This document shows, piece by piece, positions 16,473-25,678 of a stretch of DNA of 60,749 nt (positions are counted from its first letter, which is position 1; each line of letters opens with the position of its first letter). This stretch comes from Paenibacillus spiritus (lineage in GTDB: Bacteria; Bacillota; Bacilli; Paenibacillales; Paenibacillaceae): assembly GCF_008710135.1 (NCBI RefSeq), contig NZ_VYKK01000027.1:1-60749 (forward strand), read 5' to 3'. The notes beneath the pieces were generated by a model. It searched no databases. It was not told where the DNA came from and worked only from the letters and a program-made list of their open reading frames with translations. The position numbers and the translations under genes were made by a program.

Positions 16473-16967
16473 ATGACGGAGAGCATCGGGAACGGAAGAA
16501 GCGGAGCGGCTGCCGGGACGGAGGGCCCGGTCAAGCTGTCGCAGTGGGACGCGCTGCTGCTGGAGTCGTTGCGCAGCCGGGGCTGGAGCAGCGAAGAGCT
16601 GATTGCGCGGGTGCGCGAAGGAAATCTTCCCGCAGACGACAGCGAGTTCGAGTTCGACTACCGGCGGCTGACGGAGCTGGAAGCCGAGAATCCGGAGGCG
16701 TACCGCCGGGCGGTCGTCTCGGGCTACCGCATCAAGTACAACACGATCCGGGGCATCCGCAGCTGGATTCAGGTAGCGCTCGGCCGGGAGCCGGAACTGG
16801 AGCTTGAAGAAGGCAAGGAAGCGGTCCGGGCCCGGCTGACCGCCGCCCAGGCGCAGCGGCTGGAGGAGGTTCTCTCTCCGGGCTGGCGGATGGACAGCGG
16901 CCTAAAGGCCGGAGCGGCTACGGAGGAAGCGGTCGAGGTGACAATTGTCCCGGAGCGGCCGGAGTAA
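16473..16967 (+). CDS. Uncharacterised protein at the end of the importer operon
   Basis: A 164-residue, strongly acidic protein beginning 44 bases after the ATPase gene with an excellent AAGGAGGAGA site. After a Gly/Ala-rich start it reads VKLSQWDALLLESLRSRGWS, then EFDYRRLTELEAENPEAYRR and GYRIKYNTIRGIRSWIQVAL, mostly predicted helical. There is no signal peptide or membrane segment. I do not recognise a family. Its position suggests a cytosolic accessory of the importer or of the metabolism of its substrate. Confidence 0.7.
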   Translation: MTESIGNGRSGAAAGTEGPVKLSQWDALLLESLRSRGWSSEELIARVREGNLPADDSEFEFDYRRLTELEAENPEAYRRAVVSGYRIKYNTIRGIRSWIQVALGREPELELEEGKEAVRARLTAAQAQRLEEVLSPGWRMDSGLKAGAATEEAVEVTIVPERPE

Positions 16968-17008
16968 CCGGATAAACGAAATATTCGGTGGAACCAAAAG
17001 CGATAAGG

Positions 17009-17060
17009 ATACCCCTTGGAAGCCGAGCCGGCAACGGCTCATCAGGCGGACAGGGGGTAT
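17009..17060 (+). other. Two-tier hairpin, possible terminator or structured leader
   Basis: ATACCCC (17009-17015) pairs with GGGGTAT (17054-17060). Inside is a second stem, GCCGAGCCG with CGGCTC-ATCA-GGC, capped by a GCAA loop. Internal bulges TGGAA and GGAC separate the two stems. It lies between the importer operon and nreA and is followed by ATTTGTAT. It may end the importer operon or act in the nre leader. Confidence 0.5.
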
Positions 17061-17166
17061 ATTTGTATAGAGGGAAATACATCTGGAGGTCTTCGTTCAT
17101 TGAAATGATTTCCCGTACGTTATATCCTTGAAGACAAGAACGTTAATGGACAGGGAGACTATGGAA

Positions 17167-17625
17167 ATGGATAAAGAGGCGGATTTACAGCGCGAGCTTG
17201 AGCATCTGCGGGGCGCGCTCGGATATGATTTCATGGCGATTGCGCTTCCGGAGCCCGCCGAGGAGCAGTTCGTCATTAAATGGAGATATGCCGCCGGCAA
17301 TCTCAATGAACGCTATCGGCGAATCGTACTGCAGACCGGCAAGGGAGTGGCGGGCATCGTCTTCAAGACGGGCAAGCCGATGTGGCTGCCGTCCGTGCAG
17401 GAGGCGATCAGCGACGAGAACCTGTTCCACTATCCCATCATCAATCTGGAGAAGCTCAAGAGCCTGGCGGCCGTCCCGCTGTGGAACGACGCCCGCGTGG
17501 CGGGCGTCCTGCTGGGCGGCTTCCGCGAACCTGAGCGGGTCACCGAGAGCCATCTGGAGGAAATGCTGAAATGGGCCAAGAAAGGTATCGGAGACTTCAA
17601 CGGAAAGGAATGGATGTCCAATTGA
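17167..17625 (+). CDS. nreA: GAF-domain nitrate receptor NreA
   Basis: A 152-residue single GAF-domain protein (MAIALPEPAEEQFVIKWRYA, RIVLQTGKGVAGIVFKTGKP, LAAVPLWNDARVAGVLLGGF). In staphylococci NreA binds nitrate and restrains the NreB kinase. The identification rests on this fold plus the directly following nreB and nreC. I chose ATG 17167 over earlier in-frame starts, because AGGGAG lies nine bases upstream. The gene overlaps nreB by 16 bases. Confidence 0.85.
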   Translation: MDKEADLQRELEHLRGALGYDFMAIALPEPAEEQFVIKWRYAAGNLNERYRRIVLQTGKGVAGIVFKTGKPMWLPSVQEAISDENLFHYPIINLEKLKSLAAVPLWNDARVAGVLLGGFREPERVTESHLEEMLKWAKKGIGDFNGKEWMSN

Positions 17626-18686
17626 CGGCCAAGGTGGATGCGGATACGCTGAACCGGCTGACGGGCCTGCTGTTCGCGAACAGCCGGGAAGCGATCATAC
17701 TGGTTGACGGCTCGGGCGGAATTGTGGCGATGAACCGGGCCGCGGAGGAAATCATGGGACCTGCGGTAACGCAGGAGCTTCACCGGCTTCAGGAGCGGGC
17801 CATCTGCGAAGCTTGCCGGGGCTATACGAGCGAGACCGAGCTGCGCACCTGCGCCGATTGCTACCTGAACGCGCCGGATACGTCGAACTTCAGTTCTTTC
17901 CAGGTGTTCCTGGAGACCGGGGGGAAAGGTCCCGAGCCGTATACGGCTTCCTTTCAGCTGATAGATCCTGAACGGGGCATCCGGGCCTTCATGCTGCGCA
18001 ACCAGACCCGGCAGTATCAGGCGCAGGAGACGTATTACCGGAACAAAATGATCAAGCATGTGCTGGAGGCCCAGGAGAACGAGCGCCGCCGGATTTCCCG
18101 GGAGCTGCACGACAGCGTCGCCCAGGAACTGATGAGCGCGATGGTCGATCTGCGTGTGCTGAAATATATGACCCAGGACCAGAGTCTGATCGGCAAAATG
18201 CAGCAGACGAAGGCCGTCCTCACCCGTCTGCTCGGAGATATCCGGAACTTGTCGGTGGAGCTTCGCCCCGCAACGCTGGATGACTTCGGCCTGGAGGCGG
18301 CCTTCCGCTCGCACTTCAAGCGTCTGGAAGAGAATTACGGCTTCGGCGTCGAATTCGTCTCCGAGCTGCCTTGCCGCCGGTACCCGAGCGAGATCGAGAC
18401 CGTGATCTACCGCGTCTGCCAGGAAGCGGTGCTGAACGCGATGAAGTATGCGCAGGTCGACGAGGTGCGCGTCACGCTGACCGAGAACGAAGGACGTCTT
18501 CGGCTCACGGTCTCCGATGACGGGGCGGGCATGACTCCCGGCGCGGAGCCGTCGGGGACGGGGCTTGGCCTGTACGGCATGCGCGAGCGGACGGAGCTGG
18601 TCGGCGGCAGCTTCACCCTGGATTCGCGCCAAGGGGGCGGAACGACGATTACAGCCGAAGTTCCGGCCGCCGGAGATTGCCTATGA
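17610..18686 (+). CDS. nreB: Oxygen-sensing histidine kinase NreB
   Basis: A 358-residue cytosolic kinase. The N-terminal PAS-like domain carries four cysteines (66, 69, 81, 84), spaced C-X2-C-X11-C-X2-C as in staphylococcal NreB. There they hold an oxygen-labile [4Fe-4S] cluster. The HisKA_3 phosphoacceptor is in [16 protein letters not shown] (His167), and the ATP-binding region holds [17 protein letters not shown] and [17 protein letters not shown]. Without oxygen it would phosphorylate NreC. Its end overlaps the nreC start in an ATGA. Confidence 0.93.
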   Translation: MDVQLTAKVDADTLNRLTGLLFANSREAIILVDGSGGIVAMNRAAEEIMGPAVTQELHRLQERAICEACRGYTSETELRTCADCYLNAPDTSNFSSFQVFLETGGKGPEPYTASFQLIDPERGIRAFMLRNQTRQYQAQETYYRNKMIKHVLEAQENERRRISRELHDSVAQELMSAMVDLRVLKYMTQDQSLIGKMQQTKAVLTRLLGDIRNLSVELRPATLDDFGLEAAFRSHFKRLEENYGFGVEFVSELPCRRYPSEIETVIYRVCQEAVLNAMKYAQVDEVRVTLTENEGRLRLTVSDDGAGMTPGAEPSGTGLGLYGMRERTELVGGSFTLDSRQGGGTTITAEVPAAGDCL

Positions 18687-19336
18687 AGATTGTAATCGCG
18701 GATGACCACGCCATTGTGCGGAGCGGATTTACAATGATTCTGAACTTTCAGCCCGATATGGAAGTGATCGGGACGGCGGCGGACGGAGCCGAAGCCTATG
18801 CGGCTGTGGCGAAGCTGCGCCCCGACATCCTGGTAATGGATGTCAGCATGCCGCCCGGCGAGAGCGGGCTGGTGGCGACAGGGAAGATCAAGGCCGATTT
18901 TCCCGAGACCCGGATTCTGATACTCACCATGCACGATGATGAGGAATACCTGTTCCATGTGCTCAAGAACGGAGCGTCCGGCTATGTGCTCAAGAGTGCG
19001 CCCGACGAGGAGTTGCTGCTCGCGATCCGGACCATCTACGAAGGCGGCACCTACATCCATCCGAAGATGGCCAATTCACTGGTGCGCGAGCTGTTCAGCC
19101 GGACCGAGACTTCCGGAAGCGCCGGGGATGATACGTTCGAGCAGCTGTCGGTGCGGGAGCTGGAGGTTCTGCCGCTGATTGCCAAGGGCTACGGCAACAA
19201 GGAGATCGCCGAGAAGCTGTTCATTTCCGTCAAGACGGTAGAGGCCCACAAAGCCAAGATCATGGGCAAGCTGAATCTCAAAAGCCGTCCGGAGCTCGTC
19301 GAGTATGCGCTCAAGAAGAAGCTGCTGGACCGCTGA
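18683..19336 (+). CDS. nreC: NarL/FixJ-family response regulator NreC
   Basis: A 217-residue regulator with receiver domain ([20 protein letters not shown]; phosphoacceptor Asp53 in LVMDVSMP) and a LuxR-type helix-turn-helix ([34 protein letters not shown]). It is presumed to activate nitrate/nitrite respiration genes under anoxia; the nirBD operon begins 280 bases downstream. The ATG overlaps the nreB stop codon. Confidence 0.93.
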   Translation: MKIVIADDHAIVRSGFTMILNFQPDMEVIGTAADGAEAYAAVAKLRPDILVMDVSMPPGESGLVATGKIKADFPETRILILTMHDDEEYLFHVLKNGASGYVLKSAPDEELLLAIRTIYEGGTYIHPKMANSLVRELFSRTETSGSAGDDTFEQLSVRELEVLPLIAKGYGNKEIAEKLFISVKTVEAHKAKIMGKLNLKSRPELVEYALKKKLLDR

Positions 19337-19413
19337 CGGAGAACGGATTTGTACATTCTGCAACAAATTTATGGATATTGTGCGGCGGATGAAGGACTTC
19401 AACCGCCCGAACC

Positions 19414-19445
19414 AAGCGCCTGTTGTGCGGAACAGGCGCTTTTTG
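19414..19445 (+). terminator. Terminator after nreC
   Basis: AAGCGCCTGTT (19414-19424) pairs perfectly with AACAGGCGCTT around GTGCGG and runs into TTTT. Confidence 0.92.
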
Positions 19446-19468
19446 GCGTCAGCTTAGAGGGGGATAGG

Positions 19469-19482
19469 AACCCTTAAGGGTT
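19469..19482. promoter_or_regulatory. Perfect palindrome upstream of nirB, candidate regulator site
   Basis: AACCCTTAAGGGTT is a 14-bp perfect inverted repeat about 135 bases before the nirB start. It resembles a pair of NarL/NreC-type half-sites, but the spacing differs from the TAGGG-N4-CCCTA box described for staphylococcal NreC, so the assignment is tentative. Confidence 0.45.
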
Positions 19483-19615
19483 TTTTGCCCCGACAAATAG
19501 AAGTTTCCCTAATAGGATCGGCTGCCGGAAAGTGGTACCTTGAAAACAAGAGAAGAAAGTGAAAAAGTTCACAACCTTACATGATATGTTAGCTAACAAG
19601 CAGGAGGGGAACAAA

Positions 19616-22030
19616 GTGGAAAAAGAACGTCTGGTACTCGTCGGAAATGGTATGGCAGGGGTTAGAACCCTGGAAGAGATCCTCGATCGAGATCCCGCGA
19701 AATATAAATTGACAGTGATTGGTGAAGAAGCTTACACGAACTACAACCGGATTATGCTCTCCAATGTGCTCCAGAACAAAATGACGGTCGAGGAGATTAT
19801 CACGCATCCCCGCGAATGGTATGAAGAGCATGGAATCGAACTGATCCACCATGATCCGGCGGTCGATATGAATACCGCGGACAAGACCGTTGTGACGGCA
19901 AGCGGCCGCACCGTTCCTTATGATCTGTGCATTCTGGCGACAGGCTCGCGTTCGTTCATTCTGCCGATTGAAGGATCGAATCTGCCGGGCGTCCTCGGCT
20001 TCCGCACCATCGACGATACGGTGGCGATGCTGGAGATGGCGAAGCAGTACAAGAAGGCCGCGGTGATCGGCGGCGGTCTGCTCGGTCTGGAAGCGGCCAA
20101 GGGGCTGGTCGATCAGGGTATGGACGTTACCGTTATTCACCTGGAGAAATGGCTGATGGAAGTACAGCTCAACGAACCGGCCGGCAACCTGCTCAAGCGC
20201 GATCTGGAGAAGCAGGGCCTGAAGTTCCTGATGCAGAAGAAGACCGTCCGCATTACCGGCGACACGCGCGTAACCGGCTTGGAATTCAGCGACGGCACCA
20301 CGCTCGAAGCGGATCTCGTCGTCATGGCGGCCGGCATCCGGCCGGAGACAGCGCTGGCGCGCAAGGCGGGTCTGGAAGTAGAACGCGGCATCGTTGTGGA
20401 CGACTACCTCGCCACGAGCGCGCCTAGCGTCTACGCCGTCGGCGAATGCGCGCAGCACCGCAGCCGGGTCTATGGCCTCGTCGCTCCGCTGTTCGAGCAA
20501 GGGCGCGTGCTTGCGGACGCGCTGACGATGGGCAAGGGAGCGCCTTACCAGGGCAGCACGACGTACACGTCGCTGAAGGTATCGGGCTGTGACCTGTTCT
20601 CGGCGGGCATCATCCGCGAGGAAGAGGACGTGCAGGCGATTGAAGCGCTGGACGGATTGGCCGGAAGCTACAAGAAGATTTTTGTCAAGGATAACCAGGT
20701 TGTGGGCATTGTTCTCTACGGAGATACCAGCGAAGAGAACCGCTACCTCAAGATGCTGACCCAGAAGCAGGACATCTCGGGACTCACTTCCGTATCGCTT
20801 CTCTCGGCCGGCGGCTGCTGCGGCGGGGCATCTGCTGACAGCGTTGTGGACTGGGCGGATGAAGAGACGGTCTGCGGCTGCAACGGGGTCACCAAGGGAA
20901 CCATCGTGAACGCCATCCAGACCAAAGGGCTGACTTCGGTAGCCGAAGTAACCAAGGCGACCAAGGCCGGCGGCTCCTGCGGCAAGTGCAAGGGCATGAT
21001 TGACGAGCTGCTTACAGCCGTGATTGGCAAGGATAAGGTGGTAGCGAAGAACGGCATCTGCGGCTGCACGGATTTGAGCCGGGATGAGATCGTTCTGAAG
21101 ATTCATGAAATGGGCCTGATGACTACGCGCGAAGTGTATGAGAAGCTCCAGTTCCGCAATCCGGAAGGCTGCTCGAAGTGCCGCCCGGCGATCAACTTCT
21201 ATCTGAACGTCGCCTTCCCGGATGAACATCTGGACGAGAAGGAATCCCGCTTCGTCAACGAACGGATGCACGGCAACATTCAGAACGACGGCACGTTCTC
21301 GGTCATTCCGAGAATGCGCGGCGGCAAGACAACTCCGGAGCAGCTTAAGAAAATTGCGGAAGTTGCGGCGAAATACGATGTGCCGCTCGTCAAAATCACG
21401 GGCAGCCAGCGCATCGGCCTCTACGGCGTGAAGAAAGAGGATCTGCCGGAAATGTGGGAAGAACTCGACATGGATTCCGCATCGGCATACGCCAAGGCGG
21501 TCCGTTCGGTCAAGACCTGCGTCGGCGCGAACTTCTGCCGCTTCGGCACCCAGGACTCGATGGGGCTCGGCATCAAGCTGGAAGAGCGTTATGAATACAT
21601 CGACACGCCGCACAAGTTCAAGATGGGCGTATCGGCCTGCCCGCGGAGCTGCGTGGAGACGGGCGTGAAGGATTTCGGCGTCATCGGCGTCGAGAACGGC
21701 TTCCAGATCTATATCGGCGGCAACGGCGGTACGGAAGTCAAGGAAGGCAAGCTGCTGACGACGGTGGAGACGGAGCAGGAAGTAATTGATATCTGCGGCG
21801 CCATGCTGCAATACTACCGCAAGACCGGCATTTACGCCGAGCGGACGGCTCCGTGGCTGGAACGCCTGGGCTTCGAGCAGGTGAAATCGGTTCTGCTGGA
21901 CCCCGAGCAGCGCAAAACGCTGCTGGAAGAGCTGGACCGTTCGACGGAAGGCAAACGCCGCAATCCTTGGAATGAAGTCGTCCGCAGTGAAGCGGTTCGC
22001 AACGAACTGTACACAGTAGAAAGGGTGTAA
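19616..22030 (+). CDS. nirB: Assimilatory-type nitrite reductase large subunit, NADH-dependent
   Basis: An 804-residue enzyme that reduces nitrite to ammonium with NADH. The FAD/NAD domain starts VLVGNGMAGVRTLEEI and contains AAVIGGGLLGLEAAKGL. Next come BFD-like [2Fe-2S] cysteines (CGCNGVTKG, CGKCKG) and a second pair (CGC, CSKC). The siroheme/[4Fe-4S] domain has TCVGANFCRFGTQDS and SACPRSCVETGVKDFG. I chose GTG 19616, preceded by GGAGGGG at eight bases and giving a length close to B. subtilis NirB, rather than the GTG at 19559. First gene of nirB-nirD-nirC-cobA. Confidence 0.95.
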   Translation: MEKERLVLVGNGMAGVRTLEEILDRDPAKYKLTVIGEEAYTNYNRIMLSNVLQNKMTVEEIITHPREWYEEHGIELIHHDPAVDMNTADKTVVTASGRTVPYDLCILATGSRSFILPIEGSNLPGVLGFRTIDDTVAMLEMAKQYKKAAVIGGGLLGLEAAKGLVDQGMDVTVIHLEKWLMEVQLNEPAGNLLKRDLEKQGLKFLMQKKTVRITGDTRVTGLEFSDGTTLEADLVVMAAGIRPETALARKAGLEVERGIVVDDYLATSAPSVYAVGECAQHRSRVYGLVAPLFEQGRVLADALTMGKGAPYQGSTTYTSLKVSGCDLFSAGIIREEEDVQAIEALDGLAGSYKKIFVKDNQVVGIVLYGDTSEENRYLKMLTQKQDISGLTSVSLLSAGGCCGGASADSVVDWADEETVCGCNGVTKGTIVNAIQTKGLTSVAEVTKATKAGGSCGKCKGMIDELLTAVIGKDKVVAKNGICGCTDLSRDEIVLKIHEMGLMTTREVYEKLQFRNPEGCSKCRPAINFYLNVAFPDEHLDEKESRFVNERMHGNIQNDGTFSVIPRMRGGKTTPEQLKKIAEVAAKYDVPLVKITGSQRIGLYGVKKEDLPEMWEELDMDSASAYAKAVRSVKTCVGANFCRFGTQDSMGLGIKLEERYEYIDTPHKFKMGVSACPRSCVETGVKDFGVIGVENGFQIYIGGNGGTEVKEGKLLTTVETEQEVIDICGAMLQYYRKTGIYAERTAPWLERLGFEQVKSVLLDPEQRKTLLEELDRSTEGKRRNPWNEVVRSEAVRNELYTVERV

Positions 22031-22033
22031 GCG

Positions 22034-22366
22034 ATGGGACTGGAACAAGCAAGCGCAGTGCAGGAGAAGATTCGTGTCGTTCGGATGGAGCAGCTGCTGC
22101 CCCGCATTGGCCGCTCTTTCCGGATCAAGGATGAAGAGATCGCGGTATTCCGTCTCTCCGACGGAACCATTAAGGCCGTCGGCAACAAGGGCCCCAACAA
22201 GCTGGGGCCGCTGGCGGAAGGCACCGTGTCGGGAGAGTATGTGTTCTGCCCGGTCCGCGACTGCCGGGTATCCCTGATTGACGGCCGGGTGCAGGAGCCG
22301 GACGAGGGCAGCGTGCCCACTTATGCAACGACCGTCGAGGACGGAGAAGTCTTTATCTGGGTATAG
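22034..22366 (+). CDS. nirD: Nitrite reductase small subunit
   Basis: A 110-residue Rieske-fold subunit three bases behind nirB. The family signature is recognisable (GPLAEGTVSGEYVFCPVRDC, then RVSLIDGRVQEPDEG). The Rieske ligand positions are mostly lost: where Bacillus NirD has a C-P-H motif this one has GNKGPNK, and CPLHDW is replaced by CPVRDC. A [2Fe-2S] cluster is therefore unlikely. This recalls enterobacterial NirD, which also lacks the ligands and plays a structural role. Confidence 0.92.
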   Translation: MGLEQASAVQEKIRVVRMEQLLPRIGRSFRIKDEEIAVFRLSDGTIKAVGNKGPNKLGPLAEGTVSGEYVFCPVRDCRVSLIDGRVQEPDEGSVPTYATTVEDGEVFIWV

Positions 22367-22378
22367 GAGGAGTTCGTG

Positions 22379-23257
22379 ATGGATTATGTAAAACCGGGTG
22401 AGGTGCTGGCTTCCATGCTGGAAGCCGGCCAGACGAAGGCTGAAATGTCCTGGAGCCGGCAGTTGATCCGGGGGCTGGTTGCCGGCCTTATCCTGGCCTG
22501 CGCAACAACGCTCGCTTATACGGCAGCCGGGCAGACCGGGATTCCGCTGGTCGGCGCCCTGCTGTTCCCGGTCGGCTTCGTCATGATCGTGCTGCTCGGG
22601 CAGGATCTCGTTACCGGCAACTTTGCCCTGATTCCGATGGCGGCGCTCGAGCGCCGCACAACGGCAGCCAAGATGCTGGGCAATTTCTTCTGGGTAATTG
22701 TCGGCCATCTGATCGGCTGCGCCGCCTACGCGGCGCTGTACAGCCTGACGATCTCGAAGATGGGCAACGACATGTCGAATCCGCTCATTCAGACCGTCAT
22801 CTCGGCTGCCGAAGCCAAGACGACCGCCTACAAGGCCATGGGCGGGGACGGCTGGACGCTGGCGTTCATCAAGGCAATCCTGTGCAACTGGATGGTTACG
22901 CTGGGCGTGCTGCTGTCGATGACCTCCAAGTCCACCGCCGGCAAAATCATGGCCATGTGGCTTCCGATCCTGACCTTCTTCGCCCAGGGCTTCGAGCACA
23001 CCGTCGTCAACTTCTTCGTCATCCCGGCCGGCATGATGCTGGGCGCGAACGTCAGCTTCGGCGACTGGTGGATCTGGAACGGGATTCCGGTGCTGCTCGG
23101 CAACTTCGTCGGCGGCGTCCTGCTGACAGGCCTGCTGTTCTACTTCTCGCAGCAGCGTCTGCGCGACGGACGGAAGGCTTATGAAGCCTCCCGGACGGCA
23201 GCAAGAGCGGCAGCGCCTGCTGGAATGGCTCCCGCCAAAACCGGTACGGAAGCATGA
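22379..23257 (+). CDS. nirC: Formate/nitrite transporter family channel
   Basis: A 292-residue FNT-family membrane protein with about six membrane segments. Conserved stretches include LLFPVGFVMIVLLGQDLVTG, NWMVTLGVLLSM and FEHTVVNFFVIPAGMMLGAN. Within this operon it most likely moves nitrite. AGGAGGAG lies six bases before the ATG at 22379. The stop codon overlaps the cobA start. The C-terminal tail is Ala/Arg-rich. Confidence 0.92.
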   Translation: MDYVKPGEVLASMLEAGQTKAEMSWSRQLIRGLVAGLILACATTLAYTAAGQTGIPLVGALLFPVGFVMIVLLGQDLVTGNFALIPMAALERRTTAAKMLGNFFWVIVGHLIGCAAYAALYSLTISKMGNDMSNPLIQTVISAAEAKTTAYKAMGGDGWTLAFIKAILCNWMVTLGVLLSMTSKSTAGKIMAMWLPILTFFAQGFEHTVVNFFVIPAGMMLGANVSFGDWWIWNGIPVLLGNFVGGVLLTGLLFYFSQQRLRDGRKAYEASRTAARAAAPAGMAPAKTGTEA

Positions 23258-24024
23258 GAGGCGGGGCGATTGCCATCGTCGGCGCCGGCCCCGGAGATCC
23301 CGAACTGATTACGCTCAAGGCGCTTCGCCGGATTGAGGCGGCCGATGTCATTCTGTACGACCGGCTGGTCAGCGGCGAACTGCTGGATTACGCCCGTGAA
23401 GGAGCGCTGCGCATCTACTGCGGCAAGGCTCCCGGACGGCACGCGATGACCCAGGAGAACATTCAGCGGGTCATGCTGGAGCATGCCTTGGCCGGAAGCC
23501 GGGTCGTCCGCCTGAAAGGCGGCGATCCTTACGTCTTCGGCAGAGGCGGCGAGGAAGCGATCGCAGCGGCGCAGCAGGGCATTCCGTATGAGGTGATTCC
23601 CGGCATTACGTCGTCCATCGGCGCGGCGGCTTCGGCCGGTGTGCCGCTGACCCACCGGGGGTTGTCCGGTTCGTTCGCCGTCGTAACGGGGACCCGGGCG
23701 GAGGAGTCGTCCCCCAAGACCCGGTGGGACTGCCTGGCCCACGGCGTAGATACGCTTGTCATCTACATGGGCACGGCGCAGATCGGCGAGATTCGCCGGG
23801 AGCTGCTGGCCCACGGGAAGAGCGCATCCACGCCGGTCGCGCTGATCGAGAACGGCACGACTTCGGCCGAGCGCACCTTTGTCGGCACGCTCGGCGGCAT
23901 GGAGAAGCTGGCCGCTTCCGTACAGCTGCGCAATCCGGCGCTGATCGTGATCGGCGAGACGGTCCGGGTGCGGGAGCAGCTGCTGGCGCTGGAACGGATG
24001 GCGGAGCAGCGGGTAGTCGGCTGA
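23254..24024 (+). CDS. cobA: Uroporphyrinogen-III C-methyltransferase
   Basis: A 256-residue SUMT that methylates uroporphyrinogen III to precorrin-2, the precursor of siroheme. Motifs: VGAGPGDPELITLKALRRIE, ADVILYDRLV, VRLKGGDPYVFGRGGEE and VIPGITSSIGAAASAGVPLT. It overlaps nirC in an ATGA, so siroheme supply is coupled to nitrite reductase synthesis. It is a stand-alone methylase, without the uroporphyrinogen synthase or CysG dehydrogenase part; those enzymes are not in the window. Confidence 0.95.
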   Translation: MRGGAIAIVGAGPGDPELITLKALRRIEAADVILYDRLVSGELLDYAREGALRIYCGKAPGRHAMTQENIQRVMLEHALAGSRVVRLKGGDPYVFGRGGEEAIAAAQQGIPYEVIPGITSSIGAAASAGVPLTHRGLSGSFAVVTGTRAEESSPKTRWDCLAHGVDTLVIYMGTAQIGEIRRELLAHGKSASTPVALIENGTTSAERTFVGTLGGMEKLAASVQLRNPALIVIGETVRVREQLLALERMAEQRVVG

Positions 24025-24082
24025 AGCCGGGCGAACAGGGAGAGGCAATCGCTCCATTCCTTAGAAAATCAAGCCGCATACG

Positions 24083-24114
24083 AAAGACCCGCGTCCGTAG
24101 AGACGCGGGTCTTT
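24083..24114. terminator. Bidirectional terminator between cobA and the MFS gene
   Basis: AAAGACCCGCGTC (24083-24095) and GACGCGGGTCTTT (24102-24114) form a perfect 13-bp stem, with A residues on one side and T on the other. It serves both convergent genes. Confidence 0.92.
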
Positions 24115-24172
24115 GTGTTGCAGGTCACGCTTGCCGGAGAGAGACGTGTTCAGCCGGGACGGATTGAAGCGT

Positions 24173-25408
24173 CTACTGGCCGCCGCTGCCGCCGTGCTCC
24201 CCGTTGTGGCTGCCGGGAGCGTAGCCGGACTGGAATACGAAGAACCACATCACGCCAAAGCCTACAGCACCGATCAAGGTTAGGAAGCCGCCGAACTCGT
24301 ACATGTTCTGGGCGCCGAAGTTCTGGAACAGCCACCCGCCCAGCACACCGCCGGCTACCCCGGCAATGCCGCTCCAGCCCAGCGTGAAGAAGGCATGGCC
24401 CGACGAGCGGAAGGGGCGCGGGAGCAGCAGCCGGGTCAGCTGCGCGCCGACATAGAAGAAGCCGCCGAACGTAGTGCTGTGCATAATCTGGATCAGGGCA
24501 ACTTCACGCGGCGTCGTCGCCTGGGCGGTGAGCCACCAGCGGAAGACGAACAGCAGGCTGACGAGCGCGAGCCATCCGAGCAGCGCCGGCACCGAGCGCC
24601 GCAGATAGCGTTCACACAGCTTCAGCACGCCGATCTCCAGAAAGGCGGACAGGAAGACGGCCAGTCCGACAATGGAACGGGAGCCGCCCATGTCGGTGAT
24701 ATACAGCGACAGGAAAGTCGTGTTCATCGTGTTCGGGATGGAGACGAGCAGTCCGAAGATCAGGAACGACAGGAAATACGGATTGCGGATCACTCTGCCG
24801 ATTCCCCGGAACGGATTGGGGGCCACGGCGAATCCGCCGCTGCCCCGGCTCAGGGGGGGCAGCGCGGCGAGCGACAGCATCGCCGCCCCCAGGAGAGCGG
24901 CGAAGAGGAACGCCAGCGACGAGATTCCCGCCCGCTCCAGAACGGGACCGGCCAGCAGCGCCGTCAGCGCCCAGCCGACCGAGCCCCACAAGCGGAAGGA
25001 GCCGAAGGGGCGTCCGGTATCGCTGATGTAGCTCAGCGTCAGCGTATGGGTCTGGGCCAGCAGCGGCGTCTGGCAGAAATAGAACAGCAGCATGGCCGTA
25101 TAGAGCGTTTCATATGTATGGGCGCCGAAGGCCAGCTCTGCGAACAGAAGCGTGCCGGTCAGCATCATCAGAACGATTCGCCGGACATGGGGGTAGCGGT
25201 CGCTCGACAGTCCCCAGAACGGATTGGCGAAGATCGAGACCAGCGGGCCGAAGGCCAGCAGCAGGCCGATCTCCAGCTTGTTCAAGCCCCTGTCTTGGAG
25301 GTACAGCGGAAAATAAGTGGCGAACAGCACCATAGCGCCGTAGACAAAGAAAGTGAACCCTTTCAGAACAAAGGGCGAAGAGGATTTATCCGGTTCTTCC
25401 CGCACCAC
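24173..25408 (-). CDS. Major facilitator superfamily transporter, MFS_1-like
   Basis: A 411-residue protein with 12 predicted membrane segments. It opens FVLKGFTFFVYGAMVLFATY and FPLYLQDRGLNKLEIGLLLA, a pattern shared with LacY/nucleoside-symporter-like MFS_1 members of bacilli. The loop 2-3 motif appears as NPFWGLSSDRYPHVRRI. The GTG start has AAAGGAG six bases upstream. The C-terminus is Gly/His-rich (GSHNGEHGGSGGQ). The substrate is unknown. It stands alone between cobA and moaA. Confidence 0.85.
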   Translation of the reverse strand: MVREEPDKSSSPFVLKGFTFFVYGAMVLFATYFPLYLQDRGLNKLEIGLLLAFGPLVSIFANPFWGLSSDRYPHVRRIVLMMLTGTLLFAELAFGAHTYETLYTAMLLFYFCQTPLLAQTHTLTLSYISDTGRPFGSFRLWGSVGWALTALLAGPVLERAGISSLAFLFAALLGAAMLSLAALPPLSRGSGGFAVAPNPFRGIGRVIRNPYFLSFLIFGLLVSIPNTMNTTFLSLYITDMGGSRSIVGLAVFLSAFLEIGVLKLCERYLRRSVPALLGWLALVSLLFVFRWWLTAQATTPREVALIQIMHSTTFGGFFYVGAQLTRLLLPRPFRSSGHAFFTLGWSGIAGVAGGVLGGWLFQNFGAQNMYEFGGFLTLIGAVGFGVMWFFVFQSGYAPGSHNGEHGGSGGQ

Positions 25409-25678
25409 GTAATGCTCCTTTCACATGCGGTTTCGGCATCTGAAATCCCGCTGCGTCTCCCGCAGACGGACAGCCGATGCTATCACTGTATCATTAGTTG
25501 AAAGGGGATACAAACCAACAATTATCTAAATTTGTGCTTGGCTGGATAACAAGGACGCATTCTTGCCACAATCACCGGAGGAGGAAGCGGGGACAAGCGC
25601 GCCCCGGGCGCAGGGCTTCGGGGCGTATGTCATAACGGGGAGGGAAGGCGGTGCGGCCGGAGAGGCTGCAGGCCTCCC

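Noticed and set aside
19589..22999. A 1136-codon open frame on the minus strand opposite nirB-nirD-nirC
   Set aside because: It is a compositional shadow of GC-rich codons in the real genes on the plus strand, with no family motifs, and the opposite strand holds unmistakable NirB, NirD and NirC.
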